Assembly (NCBI RefSeq): GCF_002699205.1
Contig: NZ_PABT01000009.1
Coordinates: forward strand, 89,458 to 153,457
Length of the DNA stretch: 64,000 bases
Source: Allomuricauda sp.
Lineage (GTDB): Bacteria; Bacteroidota; Bacteroidia; Flavobacteriales; Flavobacteriaceae
Direction of reading: 5' to 3'
A program made the translations under genes and the position numbers. The notes under the pieces were generated by a model. That model did not search any database, was not told the DNA's origin, and worked only from the letters and a program-made list of their open reading frames with translations. Positions 9,014-16,961 of this stretch are shown here, in pieces (the stretch's first letter is position 1; the number at the start of each line of letters is the position of its first letter).

Positions 9014-10759
9014 ATGGATATCAAACCCATCATTGTCCAAAAATATCTGGAATCCCTTAAAGAAGATTCTGAATTGGACGCCCTGCTCCCACTATTGTTG
9101 CAGGCGATGGATTTTGAGATATTGTCCACGCCCAAGGAGTATAAAGGGTTTCCTCAATACGGAAAGGATATTGTAGCCACCGGCAAAGACGGGAGCAAAC
9201 AAAAGCACCGATATTATTTTGAAATAAAAGCTGGAAATATCGATGGAAGGAACTGGGATACAGGCCCCAATAGTGTAAGGAGTAGCCTTGCAATGACCAT
9301 AGACCATGAATTTGATACGACTTACCCAAATTTTAAGGAACTTCCCATAAAGGTAGTATTGGCCTTCAATGGACTTGTCACGGGGAAAGCCCGGGGACTA
9401 TTGACTGGGTTTGCCAAAAAAGAATTTACTGATAAAGGGATTGAGTTTGAGGAATGGAACATATCCAAATTAACAGAACTGTTCAATGCGAAATTGTTTG
9501 GTGCCTACCTGTTTACGGACCAAGAGAACACGCGCCTTTTCAACAGGGTAATTGTAAACTTAAATGCCAGTGATGGAGTTTCTCAGGATTTTGTGGACTT
9601 GGTGGACACTATTTTGAACATGGAAACATGGAAAGGAAACTCCAAAAAGGTTCCTCGGAAAATAACGTTACTTTTTGAGACCCTGAACCTCATTTCATTG
9701 ATACTGTATACAGAGGCAAAATCCTATAACAATCTGGATATAGCCAAGAGATACCTGACACATCTCTTACTGCGATTTTGGCATTGGATTCTTAAAAACA
9801 AGCTTGAGGGGCACACCAATGTCGTGGCCTATTTTGCAAGGCATTATATGTTTTATCATTCCTTGCTCAGGGAATACATTAAAAGAACATTGGACATGGC
9901 CCTGCTTAAAGATGGGCTTTCCCATCATAAGGCAGGAAGATATGATGAAGTTGGGTATACCCATAGAACTCTTGGCTATTTAAGTACGTTGTGTTATGTC
10001 CTTAAGTTTGAGAAACGTTTTTCCCCAAATTTCGAAATAGAAAGGGCCAAAAGCCTATTGATAGGTGCCATCAATGCAAATTCTGTTTCAAAGAGGGTAC
10101 TTTTGGATATCCATTCTTTAGTGGTGATGGACGTAATCGATCTGTTCATTGAATTTGGGGAGCTTGAAAATGCCAAGACCTATCTCAGGCAAGTATTGGG
10201 ATATATTAAGAACGGTAAGGAACTATATGGTAGGTTGCCGGATGCCAACAATAGTCTCAATAATGTCATCAAATTTACGGTAACCGGTAAAAAGCCTATA
10301 TACTATGTGGACAGTACATCACCTCTGCTGGCCTCACTGATGGAATATGTTGCTATTTTGGATATTAAGGAGGATTACGAATGGCTGCCTGATTTTGTCC
10401 AAGAGCATGATATCACTTTAGGGATTTTTGTACCCCACCATGGTATAGAATCCACCTCAAAAGACCTTATCGAGGATAAGGAAAATGATCTGGAGGAACA
10501 ATTGTTCTCTAAATCCGTAAGGGATGGATACCAATCGGAAATCCGTACCAAGATATACCCAGAAGGAGAATTGGATTTTGACGGCTTTCGTAAGGACTTA
10601 TTGGAGAGGGCCAAGGAATTTACCTATGAGTATAGAACGGACAAGGCCGGCTTCCCCATGCTTCGTGATTTGGCCCATCACTATTATGGGACACCCTATT
10701 TTCCCGACAGATGGCGTCCCCTGTTAAAGCTATTGAACCCAAAGGAGACAAAAGAATAA
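9014..10759 (+). CDS. Protein with N-terminal PD-(D/E)xK-like nuclease domain and helical C-terminal region
   Basis: 581 residues. Near the N-terminus, FPQYGKDIVATGKDGSKQKHRYYFEIKAG gives the D...ExK pattern of restriction-endonuclease-fold proteins (Asp in GKDIV, FEIK after the second strand), preceded by a conserved helix (LLLQAMDFEIL). A strand-rich segment (LPIKVVLAFNGLVTG) follows, and then about 400 residues of helical sequence without a recognised domain. The nuclease call is from motif only. It begins 5 bp after the gene at 7122 and ends 10 bp before the next gene. A DNA- or RNA-cleaving effector in a defence or conflict system is the simplest reading, but its sharing an operon with a graspetide pathway is unexpected. 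Confidence 0.6.
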   Translation: MDIKPIIVQKYLESLKEDSELDALLPLLLQAMDFEILSTPKEYKGFPQYGKDIVATGKDGSKQKHRYYFEIKAGNIDGRNWDTGPNSVRSSLAMTIDHEFDTTYPNFKELPIKVVLAFNGLVTGKARGLLTGFAKKEFTDKGIEFEEWNISKLTELFNAKLFGAYLFTDQENTRLFNRVIVNLNASDGVSQDFVDLVDTILNMETWKGNSKKVPRKITLLFETLNLISLILYTEAKSYNNLDIAKRYLTHLLLRFWHWILKNKLEGHTNVVAYFARHYMFYHSLLREYIKRTLDMALLKDGLSHHKAGRYDEVGYTHRTLGYLSTLCYVLKFEKRFSPNFEIERAKSLLIGAINANSVSKRVLLDIHSLVVMDVIDLFIEFGELENAKTYLRQVLGYIKNGKELYGRLPDANNSLNNVIKFTVTGKKPIYYVDSTSPLLASLMEYVAILDIKEDYEWLPDFVQEHDITLGIFVPHHGIESTSKDLIEDKENDLEEQLFSKSVRDGYQSEIRTKIYPEGELDFDGFRKDLLERAKEFTYEYRTDKAGFPMLRDLAHHYYGTPYFPDRWRPLLKLLNPKETKE

Positions 10760-10769
10760 CTACAGAACT

Positions 10770-11276
10770 ATGGAAAAATACAACGTGGAACACTATGTAA
10801 GCCCCCATCTTACTTATATAACATTACATGACAAACTTAGGATTGGGCAATTGATATTCGATTGCAAGAAGAAGAGGATAACCATGGTCGATACCGCCAT
10901 TTTATCGGAAATTTACGAGAAGGAGAAAGATGGCAAAAAAGTGACTATAGATGAATATAGGCCATTGTACTTAACGGATGATTGGCTGATAAAGGTATTT
11001 CAGTTTGAAGGGAAATATCTTAACACCAACAATATGACCGTCTTCACTTCACAAAGACATGGTCTTAAGGTGCACAAACGGCAAGGAAATTATTATCTTG
11101 GTTATATTCTTAGGGAAAAGATGAACATAGGGGAATGGAAAGGATGTTCATCAAGTAAACCAGAGATACTCTTCGTAAGCGAACTGATGGATTATTGCTA
11201 TCTTTTAAAAAGGGACAGTCTGAAATTTACCAAGGATGATTTAAAAAGAATCAATGAACTGATAACCATTAATTAA
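10770..11276 (+). CDS. Hypothetical 168-residue protein upstream of the graspetide precursor
   Basis: No recognised function. The layout, a polar N-terminus with aromatic residues, then PLYLTDDWLIKVFQFEG, then FVSELMDYCYLLKR near the C-terminus, recalls a group of small Bacteroidota phage and island proteins that read 'LTEEWLLKFGF...YVHQLQNLYFAL'. The similarity is distant and its meaning unknown. It sits 10 bp after the nuclease-like gene and 20 bp before the precursor, inside the same operon. A partner or leader-binding protein for the peptide pathway is possible but unsupported by any motif. Confidence 0.5.
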   Translation: MEKYNVEHYVSPHLTYITLHDKLRIGQLIFDCKKKRITMVDTAILSEIYEKEKDGKKVTIDEYRPLYLTDDWLIKVFQFEGKYLNTNNMTVFTSQRHGLKVHKRQGNYYLGYILREKMNIGEWKGCSSSKPEILFVSELMDYCYLLKRDSLKFTKDDLKRINELITIN

Positions 11277-11296
11277 TAAGACCAATTACAGAAATA

Positions 11297-11638
11297 ATGA
11301 GACCAATAACCTTTAATTTTTTGGAGAAACCCGAAGAGGTTGGCCTGGATGAATCTATCCTAAGCTATGATGAGGAATTGAATCTTTCCATCGATAAGAA
11401 TTCCGGCCTGCCAGCGTTTGATGTACTATCTATGGATACGAGCACAGGGACTAAGGATTATGTAGAAGTATCTGATACTGATGACACTCTGAATCTGTCC
11501 TACATGGACACAGCAACACGCACCAATACACAAATGGAGTCTACGGATTTGGACAACAATGTTCACTACCTCATTCAGATGATGGACACTTCAACAGCCA
11601 CAAGGACTTATGACGAAGCCGCTGATTCTGACGCCTAA
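11297..11638 (+). CDS. Multicore graspetide (omega-ester peptide) precursor
   Basis: 113 residues: a leader of about 45 residues (RPITFNFLEKP near the start, then an acidic stretch) and three core repeats. Each core has exactly TxTxxxxExxDxD: T50/T52/E57/D60/D62, T74/T76/E81/D84/D86 and T100/T102/E107/D110/D112, each preceded by MDT(S/A)T-like sequence. Thr side chains as ester donors and Asp/Glu as acceptors are what ATP-grasp graspetide cyclases use, and multicore precursors are known, for example the chryseoviridin type from Chryseobacterium as I recall it. The ligase follows after 5 bp. The regular residue spacing makes a chance match very unlikely. Ring connectivity and the cleavage site cannot be read from sequence. 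Confidence 0.88.
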   Translation: MRPITFNFLEKPEEVGLDESILSYDEELNLSIDKNSGLPAFDVLSMDTSTGTKDYVEVSDTDDTLNLSYMDTATRTNTQMESTDLDNNVHYLIQMMDTSTATRTYDEAADSDA

Positions 11639-11643
11639 TAGGG

Positions 11644-12558
11644 ATGATTCTTGTAATAACCCATAGAACTGATTATACTGCTGATTTCGTAATAAATAAA
11701 TTAAACCAAAGGAATATTCCGTACCAAAGATTGAACTGTGAGGACTTGATTTTCCAGAACTATGCCTTTGAAATCAACCATGACTTCGATTTCTACTTCC
11801 AAGGTTGCAAAACCTTCACATCGGGTTGGTTCAGAAGAACAAAGCTCCCCCAAATCCAGGGATTGACCGAAGAAGAAAGATTGTATTTATTAGGGGAGTA
11901 CGATGCGCTTATTCAAAATATAGTTTCATCGATCGATTGTCAATGGTTGAGTCAACCGAGACACATCTATTTTGCAGAAAACAAAACTGTACAGTTAAGG
12001 AAGGCCAAAGAGTTGGGGTTTAATATCCCCCCGACCTTGATTACGAACAAAAAAGAAATGGTAAAATCCTTTTATGATAGGTATAATGGAAATATTATCA
12101 TTAAGCCAATTTCCAGAACACGAATTGACTATCGTGAACAACCAGGTTTTATCTTCACAAATGTGGTTGGCGAAAATGTTATTAAAAACCTTGATTCGTT
12201 TGATATGAATCCCTGTATTCTTCAGAAAAACATAGAAAAGAAGTATGAAATTCGGGTCACTGTAGTGAAAGACAAGGTTTTTGCCGCAGCTGTTGATAGC
12301 CAAGAAGACGAGGACACCAAGGTGGATTGGAGACGGAAAAAATTGAAATTCAGGGAAACGAGGCTACCTAAAACCATTGAGCAGCAGTGTGTACAGGTAG
12401 TGAAGGAATGTAATTTGGGATTTGGAGCCATAGATATGATAAAGACAATGGAAAATGAGTATTTTTTTCTAGAACTGAACCCTAATGGTCAATGGGCATG
12501 GATTGAATTGCAAACAGGCCAAAAAATATCCGAGGCAATTATAAGTGGTCTGACTTAA
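11644..12558 (+). CDS. ATP-grasp macrocyclase for the graspetide (MvdC/MvdD-like ester ligase)
   Basis: 304 residues, the usual size of the family. The N-terminal pre-ATP-grasp region starts ILVITHRTDYTADFVINKL and includes SGWFRRTK. The central ATP-binding part has NIIIKPISRTR and the basic RRKKLKFRETRLP stretch. The C-terminus carries LGFGAIDMIKT and the metal/phosphate motif FLELNPNGQWAWIE, which is diagnostic of microviridin/graspetide ligases. It would activate Asp/Glu side chains of the precursor as acyl phosphates for attack by Thr. It sits 5 bp after the precursor. Only one ligase is present, so a single enzyme would have to make all esters in each core; no amide-forming second ligase or acetyltransferase is visible. 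Confidence 0.92.
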   Translation: MILVITHRTDYTADFVINKLNQRNIPYQRLNCEDLIFQNYAFEINHDFDFYFQGCKTFTSGWFRRTKLPQIQGLTEEERLYLLGEYDALIQNIVSSIDCQWLSQPRHIYFAENKTVQLRKAKELGFNIPPTLITNKKEMVKSFYDRYNGNIIIKPISRTRIDYREQPGFIFTNVVGENVIKNLDSFDMNPCILQKNIEKKYEIRVTVVKDKVFAAAVDSQEDEDTKVDWRRKKLKFRETRLPKTIEQQCVQVVKECNLGFGAIDMIKTMENEYFFLELNPNGQWAWIELQTGQKISEAIISGLT

Positions 12559-12566
12559 ATTATCCC

Positions 12567-13304
12567 ATGAGTTTTTTCAAATTTCTTTTCTTACCCCGGC
12601 AATTGGAATCAAAAAAACCCTTTGATTATGATAAAAATGATTATCGGAATCTAAGGAGAGATCAATTGGAGTTACATAAATCCTATCTAAAAGAGATGGA
12701 AACCGAGGAGAATTCAAGGTTGGTAATGATTGAAAATAAGACCGCACAATTGGTTTCGCAAACAGGGCTTGTATTTGCACTACTGAGTTTGTTCGTTCCC
12801 TTCATCGTTGAAACCATTCTGAATGCACATATTATTTTTCGGATTGTTTTCATAATGTTGTTAATCATGTGCTTTCTGTGCTACATTTTAGCAATAATCA
12901 ACTCGTTAAAAAACTTCAATGTAAAGAAGTTTAATTATGGGTATAAGTCCCCAATGACCATATTGAACCACCAATCTTTGAGTGAAAAAAAATTCATGCA
13001 GATGGAAATCAAGGATGCGTTGTATTGCATCAACAATAACATCGAAATGAACAACCGAAAGGCAACACATCTGATAAGGGGATATCATTTTTTCAAATTT
13101 GGTATCGTGTCAACCGCGGTACTGGTAGTTTTTCTCTGTGCATCGCTTCTGTTCATCGCCAGTAAAGAAAGTGAAAATGGCACCAAACAACCCATGGAAA
13201 CACAAATTAAAAAAGAGTTTTTAGATAATACAACGAACAGCGATTTAGAAAAAGTCCATGATTCAATCAAAATAGATACAATGTCCAAGGCTAAAATCGA
13301 TTGA
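12567..13304 (+). CDS. Membrane protein linked to the graspetide operon
   Basis: 245 residues. A charged helical N-terminus (about residues 20-70) precedes a hydrophobic pair near residues 70-115 (TGLVFALLSLFVPFIVETIL, then IVFIMLLIMCFLCYILAII) and a third segment near 180-200 (VSTAVLVVFLCASLLFIA), ending in a polar tail. No transporter or protease motif is seen, and there is no ABC exporter in the operon. It begins 8 bp after the ligase. Roles as self-immunity protein, export helper or membrane-disrupting effector are all open. The layout of long cytoplasmic helix plus TM hairpin resembles small membrane effectors of bacterial defence systems, which is only an analogy. Confidence 0.65.
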   Translation: MSFFKFLFLPRQLESKKPFDYDKNDYRNLRRDQLELHKSYLKEMETEENSRLVMIENKTAQLVSQTGLVFALLSLFVPFIVETILNAHIIFRIVFIMLLIMCFLCYILAIINSLKNFNVKKFNYGYKSPMTILNHQSLSEKKFMQMEIKDALYCINNNIEMNNRKATHLIRGYHFFKFGIVSTAVLVVFLCASLLFIASKESENGTKQPMETQIKKEFLDNTTNSDLEKVHDSIKIDTMSKAKID

Positions 13305-13316
13305 AGAACTTCAATC
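13299..13316. terminator. Palindrome between convergent genes
   Basis: Arms GATTGAAG and CTTCAATC with a 2-base spacer. The TGA stop codons of both convergent genes (plus-strand stop 13302-13304, minus-strand stop 13311-13313) lie inside the palindrome. It lacks a T-tract, so it could slow transcription from both sides without being a classic intrinsic terminator. Confidence 0.4.
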
Positions 13317-14084
13317 CAATTGTAGGGAAGAAATAGCATTGGTGGTGGTCTTTTTTTGCTTTTTTTTCTTCGCTATTTTGGCAGTAAGAAGACTTATTTT
13401 CCCACTTTGAAGAATTGATTTACCAGTAATCTGATTGACCTTTAGGTATATGAGGCCGATATCAGGGTGCAGACTTTTTAGGATATTTTTATTGAACAAT
13501 TTTCTTGAAACACTCAGATTCGTATCCCTGAACAATTGGTTAAACCTCTTATTGTGTTGACCATCATCAAGTAGGATCATCAGTAGGTAAGTCCTGTGAA
13601 ATCCAAATTTGAGATATTGATTTACTTGGCTGATTCCCTTGGCAATATTTTTCTCTTTATTCAATACAATTCTACCGCTCTTCAACGTTCTTGCCTTTAC
13701 ACATTTGGCCTCAATCACAACGGCCCTATGAACCGAATCCAAACTGAACAAAACCAAATCCAAATCCCCCGGCTTTTCATTTGTATTTTGGATTATTGGG
13801 TCCTGCAACTCCCTTATTGACTTGATATTGCCTTTTGGTAGCCCAAGCTCATCAAGCAAGAGATGGTGTAGATTGTGCTTTGAAAATAAAAAGTCCAGTA
13901 TTTCTCTTTCCGTAAAAGCAGTGACTGCTTTGAAATTGTCCTTTTCCCCTTCGCGGAATAGGTGGGTAGTAGGATGCGCTAGCGGTACGGAATCGTAGAC
14001 AATGGTTTTCCAAATATCATTGTCTTTTGGGGAGTACCCTGGGTTTAGACTTTTAAAAATTGATATTAATTTGTTTCTATCCAT
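13311..14084 (-). CDS. PD-(D/E)xK nuclease-like protein (restriction-endonuclease fold)
   Basis: 257 residues. The segment PGDLDLVLF...RAVVIEAKCVKAR has the Asp-x(about 15)-E-A-K layout of a PD-(D/E)xK core, with a preceding helix (FTEREILDFLFSKHNLHHLLLDELG). The C-terminus is very Lys-rich (AKKKKQKK). It is transcribed towards the graspetide operon, ends 6 bp from it, and stands alone. A function in DNA metabolism or defence is inferred from the fold only; proteins of this type can also be inactive or have other roles. It is unrelated in sequence to the nuclease-like protein at 9014. Confidence 0.55.
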   Translation of the reverse strand: MDRNKLISIFKSLNPGYSPKDNDIWKTIVYDSVPLAHPTTHLFREGEKDNFKAVTAFTEREILDFLFSKHNLHHLLLDELGLPKGNIKSIRELQDPIIQNTNEKPGDLDLVLFSLDSVHRAVVIEAKCVKARTLKSGRIVLNKEKNIAKGISQVNQYLKFGFHRTYLLMILLDDGQHNKRFNQLFRDTNLSVSRKLFNKNILKSLHPDIGLIYLKVNQITGKSILQSGKISLLTAKIAKKKKQKKTTTNAISSLQLD

Positions 14085-14292
14085 TGCGTCTTAACATGTC
14101 TACCATTGTCATATTCCAATAAGGTTTGGGGGTTAAAATAATTAGCTTAGCTTATTTTAATAAGAATTTACCTATTTTTTTTATATTTTTAAGCTGAAAG
14201 AATTTTCTATTAGCTCCCCCAAAGTTTAGCAAACCAGTATATGATTTCCTTGAAATCATTTTTGGATAGTACTAACCAAAAAACGAACTTCA

Positions 14293-15279
14293 ATGAGGCG
14301 AATTGTTCTAATTGCTTCCCTAGTTTTCATGGGCTGCACCCCAATTTATAAAATCTCCACTTCGGAAAATCAAGGAATCCCATTTTATACACAGCAACTT
14401 ATCAAACACACCGAATACAATTATAAAGTAAAGTATTATGAGATTCAAGTCACCTTTACCTATGAGGAAAAAAGAAAAACTTCAAATAATGAGGCCGATA
14501 AACGAAAGTTCTCCACTACCTTGATTAAGTACGCATATCCGAAATGTGCCATAAGATTGAACAACATCTTTTCAAGCCAATCGAGTCCAATTGATGCGAA
14601 GAGAGAAGTGGAAAGCACAATGGAAAATGGTTCTCCAGGTTCAAAGAGTGAGTGTATCCTATATGATAGTGAACAATTGAATGGTTTGGACTCAAAAGAA
14701 ATGCTTGAGAAATTAAGTCAAACAAATAAAAAGCAAAATTCAAATCCCCCTAAAGAATGTGAGAAAAAGAGCAATCAGGTTTTGGCGTTTGTTTCGGAAT
14801 CTACCAGCTATAAGTTGGAATTGGAAGATACGCCAAGGTATGTTAATATCAGAAAGCCATTTTTGGGTTCGGTAGAGGGAACGATAACCTTAAATGAAAA
14901 TGGAACTCTGGCCAGTGCCACAACATCTATTACGGACGAAACCGTAGGTAAAGTTTTGGACCTCATTCCTTTCTCGGATATCATCACTTCTAAGCTCGAA
15001 CTAGAGGATTCTACGGAAGATGCTGAGGAAATGGCTTTGACGGACGAACCAATCCTTGTCAATGCCAAACTTTCGCTTATTCCAATCACCACAATGTATA
15101 CAATTACAAAAGCCTTCCAAAAGACCGATAAAGAGTGGGTTCCCAAATACACCAATTACAAAGTTTCTCGGGCGACAAGCAAAGGGTCCACAGCAGAAGA
15201 GGAGCAAAAAAATATTATTACTATGGAAGGAAAACTAATGCTACCTGACACCAAAACCGAGGATAAAAAAGAAAAATAA
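14293..15279 (+). CDS. Hypothetical lipoprotein
   Basis: 328 residues. The N-terminus RIVLIASLVFMGCT is a clear lipoprotein signal with lipobox FMGC, so the product should sit in the cell envelope. The rest is hydrophilic with many Glu/Lys/Ser/Thr and no recognised domain. A segment near residue 170 (SYKLELEDTPRYVNIRKPFLGSVEGTITLNENGTL) looks beta-rich, and the end again turns highly charged. It is 65 bp upstream of the DUF4062 gene on the same strand and may be co-transcribed with it. No function is proposed. Confidence 0.6.
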   Translation: MRRIVLIASLVFMGCTPIYKISTSENQGIPFYTQQLIKHTEYNYKVKYYEIQVTFTYEEKRKTSNNEADKRKFSTTLIKYAYPKCAIRLNNIFSSQSSPIDAKREVESTMENGSPGSKSECILYDSEQLNGLDSKEMLEKLSQTNKKQNSNPPKECEKKSNQVLAFVSESTSYKLELEDTPRYVNIRKPFLGSVEGTITLNENGTLASATTSITDETVGKVLDLIPFSDIITSKLELEDSTEDAEEMALTDEPILVNAKLSLIPITTMYTITKAFQKTDKEWVPKYTNYKVSRATSKGSTAEEEQKNIITMEGKLMLPDTKTEDKKEK

Positions 15280-15344
15280 CCAATAATATTTTTGGAATTG
15301 AAAGCAGGGTAATGGCGATGGACAAATACAAACCAAATTAATAT

Positions 15345-15935
15345 ATGGCAAAACCAAGGATTTTTATAAGTTCTACCTGCTATGACTTGAATGACATACG
15401 AAGTGAGCTCACAGATTTCTTGCAGAAATATAATTTCGAGGTTCTCAATTCCCAATTGAAAAATTTTGGCGTTACTCCGGGAAAACATTCCCACACGGCC
15501 TGTTTGGAGCAAGTAGAGAATGCCGATTTTTTCATTGTAATTATTGGTGGGCGTAGAGGCGGGACCTTCATAGGCTCGGAAAAGTCAATTACAAACGAAG
15601 AATATTCCCTAGCAGTCAAGAAAGGTGTTCCAATCATGGTGTTTGTCAACCAAAGAGTAAATGAGATTTTACCACTATACAAGAAAAACGCAACTTTGGA
15701 TTTTTCAGATGTGGTCGAGGATAAAAGAGTGTTCCATTTCATAGAATATATCAAGGCATCTTCAGAAGACAATTGGATTTTTCAGTTTCAGAATGTTAAC
15801 GATATAAAGGAAACGATTATAGCACAATTTGCATACTACCTCTTTCTTTTTCCCAGAATTGTAAAAAATCCACCAGCAAAGAAAAAAGTGTGGACTCATC
15901 AAAGCTTGCCTTTGTTCAGTTTCCATCCAATATGA
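15345..15935 (+). CDS. DUF4062 domain protein
   Basis: 196 residues. The opening PRIFISSTCYDLNDIRSELTDFL, then ADFFIVIIGGRRGG and ITNEEYSLAVKKGVPIMVFV, are characteristic of DUF4062, a Rossmann-like domain related to TIR/nucleotide-binding folds and common in bacterial conflict proteins. Many relatives carry an extra C-terminal domain; here the frame stops soon after residue 180. The stop overlaps the ATG of the next gene (ATGA at 15932-15935), so the two may be coupled. Alternatively a one-base change in the A-rich stretch around 15880 split a longer gene, because the downstream frame stays open back to about 15890. Confidence 0.75.
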   Translation: MAKPRIFISSTCYDLNDIRSELTDFLQKYNFEVLNSQLKNFGVTPGKHSHTACLEQVENADFFIVIIGGRRGGTFIGSEKSITNEEYSLAVKKGVPIMVFVNQRVNEILPLYKKNATLDFSDVVEDKRVFHFIEYIKASSEDNWIFQFQNVNDIKETIIAQFAYYLFLFPRIVKNPPAKKKVWTHQSLPLFSFHPI

Positions 15936-16402
15936 ATGGATTATCCGAGAAGGATTTTGGCCAAGAGCAAGAAACGGTATTGCGAAATGGCATGAGGGAA
16001 CTGCACAAGACAATTGTCAATGTATTATCTTCAGAGGGGAAAAATGATAATAAATATGAGAAAATAAAAGTATTGTGGGTTTTTGCAAAGTATGGTGATT
16101 TAAGTTCGGACTACGAATCTATCGAAATTGACAATGACTTGTTCAAAGATTATGCATGGAGCACCACCAAAGGCAAAAGGGTATCTTCACAATGCAGGGC
16201 AATGGGCATAAATTATATATATGATGAGTACGATGAATACGATGGCACCCTGACCATCAGATTGTCCTTCGATAAGGAAAGCGAAGATTGCCAAATGGTC
16301 TATGCATTGAAAACAGTCGTGGATGACCTAATAAAAAAGTTTGGCAGCGATGATGCACTTGAATTATTCAAAAAAGCAGATTTTCGCATGTACATGGATT
16401 AA
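15932..16402 (+). CDS. Hypothetical protein coupled to the DUF4062 gene
   Basis: 156 residues if it starts at the ATG overlapping the upstream stop; the frame also allows a GTG start at 15890. No domain is recognised. It has a helical N-terminus (EQETVLRNGMRELHKTIVNVL), a mixed middle, an acidic YDEYDEYDG patch near residue 108, and a helical end (ALKTVVDDLIKKFGSDDALELF). The ATGA overlap argues for a translationally coupled two-gene unit; a frameshifted C-terminal half of the DUF4062 protein is the alternative. The weakly conserved appearance leaves its function open. Confidence 0.55.
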   Translation: MNGLSEKDFGQEQETVLRNGMRELHKTIVNVLSSEGKNDNKYEKIKVLWVFAKYGDLSSDYESIEIDNDLFKDYAWSTTKGKRVSSQCRAMGINYIYDEYDEYDGTLTIRLSFDKESEDCQMVYALKTVVDDLIKKFGSDDALELFKKADFRMYMD

Positions 16403-16492
16403 CCCACCTAACCCCTATTTCAGTGAATCATTGTCAATGGAATTTTCCAGGATGCTATTTAATTTCTTCAATTCTTGATGGTTTTTTTCGAG

Positions 16493-16867
16493 TCAGTCTA
16501 TTTGCTGCATACGCCACTCTTCGTCAGAGAGTTGGTCTGATTCAGCAAATCCCAATGATTTGTTTCCAATGTAAAGGGTAATAATTGCCAACAATATGGT
16601 CAATCCGGTCAAAAGCCAATTGATGGTCTGGGTTTTTCTGGTCTCCTTGCCCTGTTGCTCTATCAGTTGTAATAAATCGGACTGGATACGATTGTTCAGT
16701 TCACTTTGGCCCAATTGAATCATCGAAATGAAGAAATTGGCTCCCAGTGACACATTTACATTGGGCCGTGTCATTCGCGAAACCCTTTGGGTACAATCTG
16801 AAATAATCTTTTGAATTTCTTCATTTTCCAATCCCGCCGGATATGAATCAGGAATCTTTGGTTTCAT
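16493..16867 (-). CDS. Small single-pass membrane protein
   Basis: 124 residues. The N-terminal half is helical and polar (GLENEEIQKIISDCTQRVSRM, ELNNRIQSDLLQLIEQQ). A single hydrophobic segment follows near residues 85-105 (INWLLTGLTILLAIITLYIG) and a short acidic tail. It is on the same strand as the RES/sce7725/sce7726 genes, 94 bp downstream, so it could be the last member of that transcription unit. Family and function are not recognised. A bitopic protein beside a toxin-like module could be an effector or immunity factor, but nothing in the sequence shows that. Confidence 0.55.
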   Translation of the reverse strand: MKPKIPDSYPAGLENEEIQKIISDCTQRVSRMTRPNVNVSLGANFFISMIQLGQSELNNRIQSDLLQLIEQQGKETRKTQTINWLLTGLTILLAIITLYIGNKSLGFAESDQLSDEEWRMQQID

Positions 16868-16961
16868 GGAATGGCATGTTTTGTTTGACTAAATATTTTT
16901 CATGTTGCAAACTAGCCCAATAAAGAGATAAAATTGATTTTTAGAATCCTTAAAATTGGGA

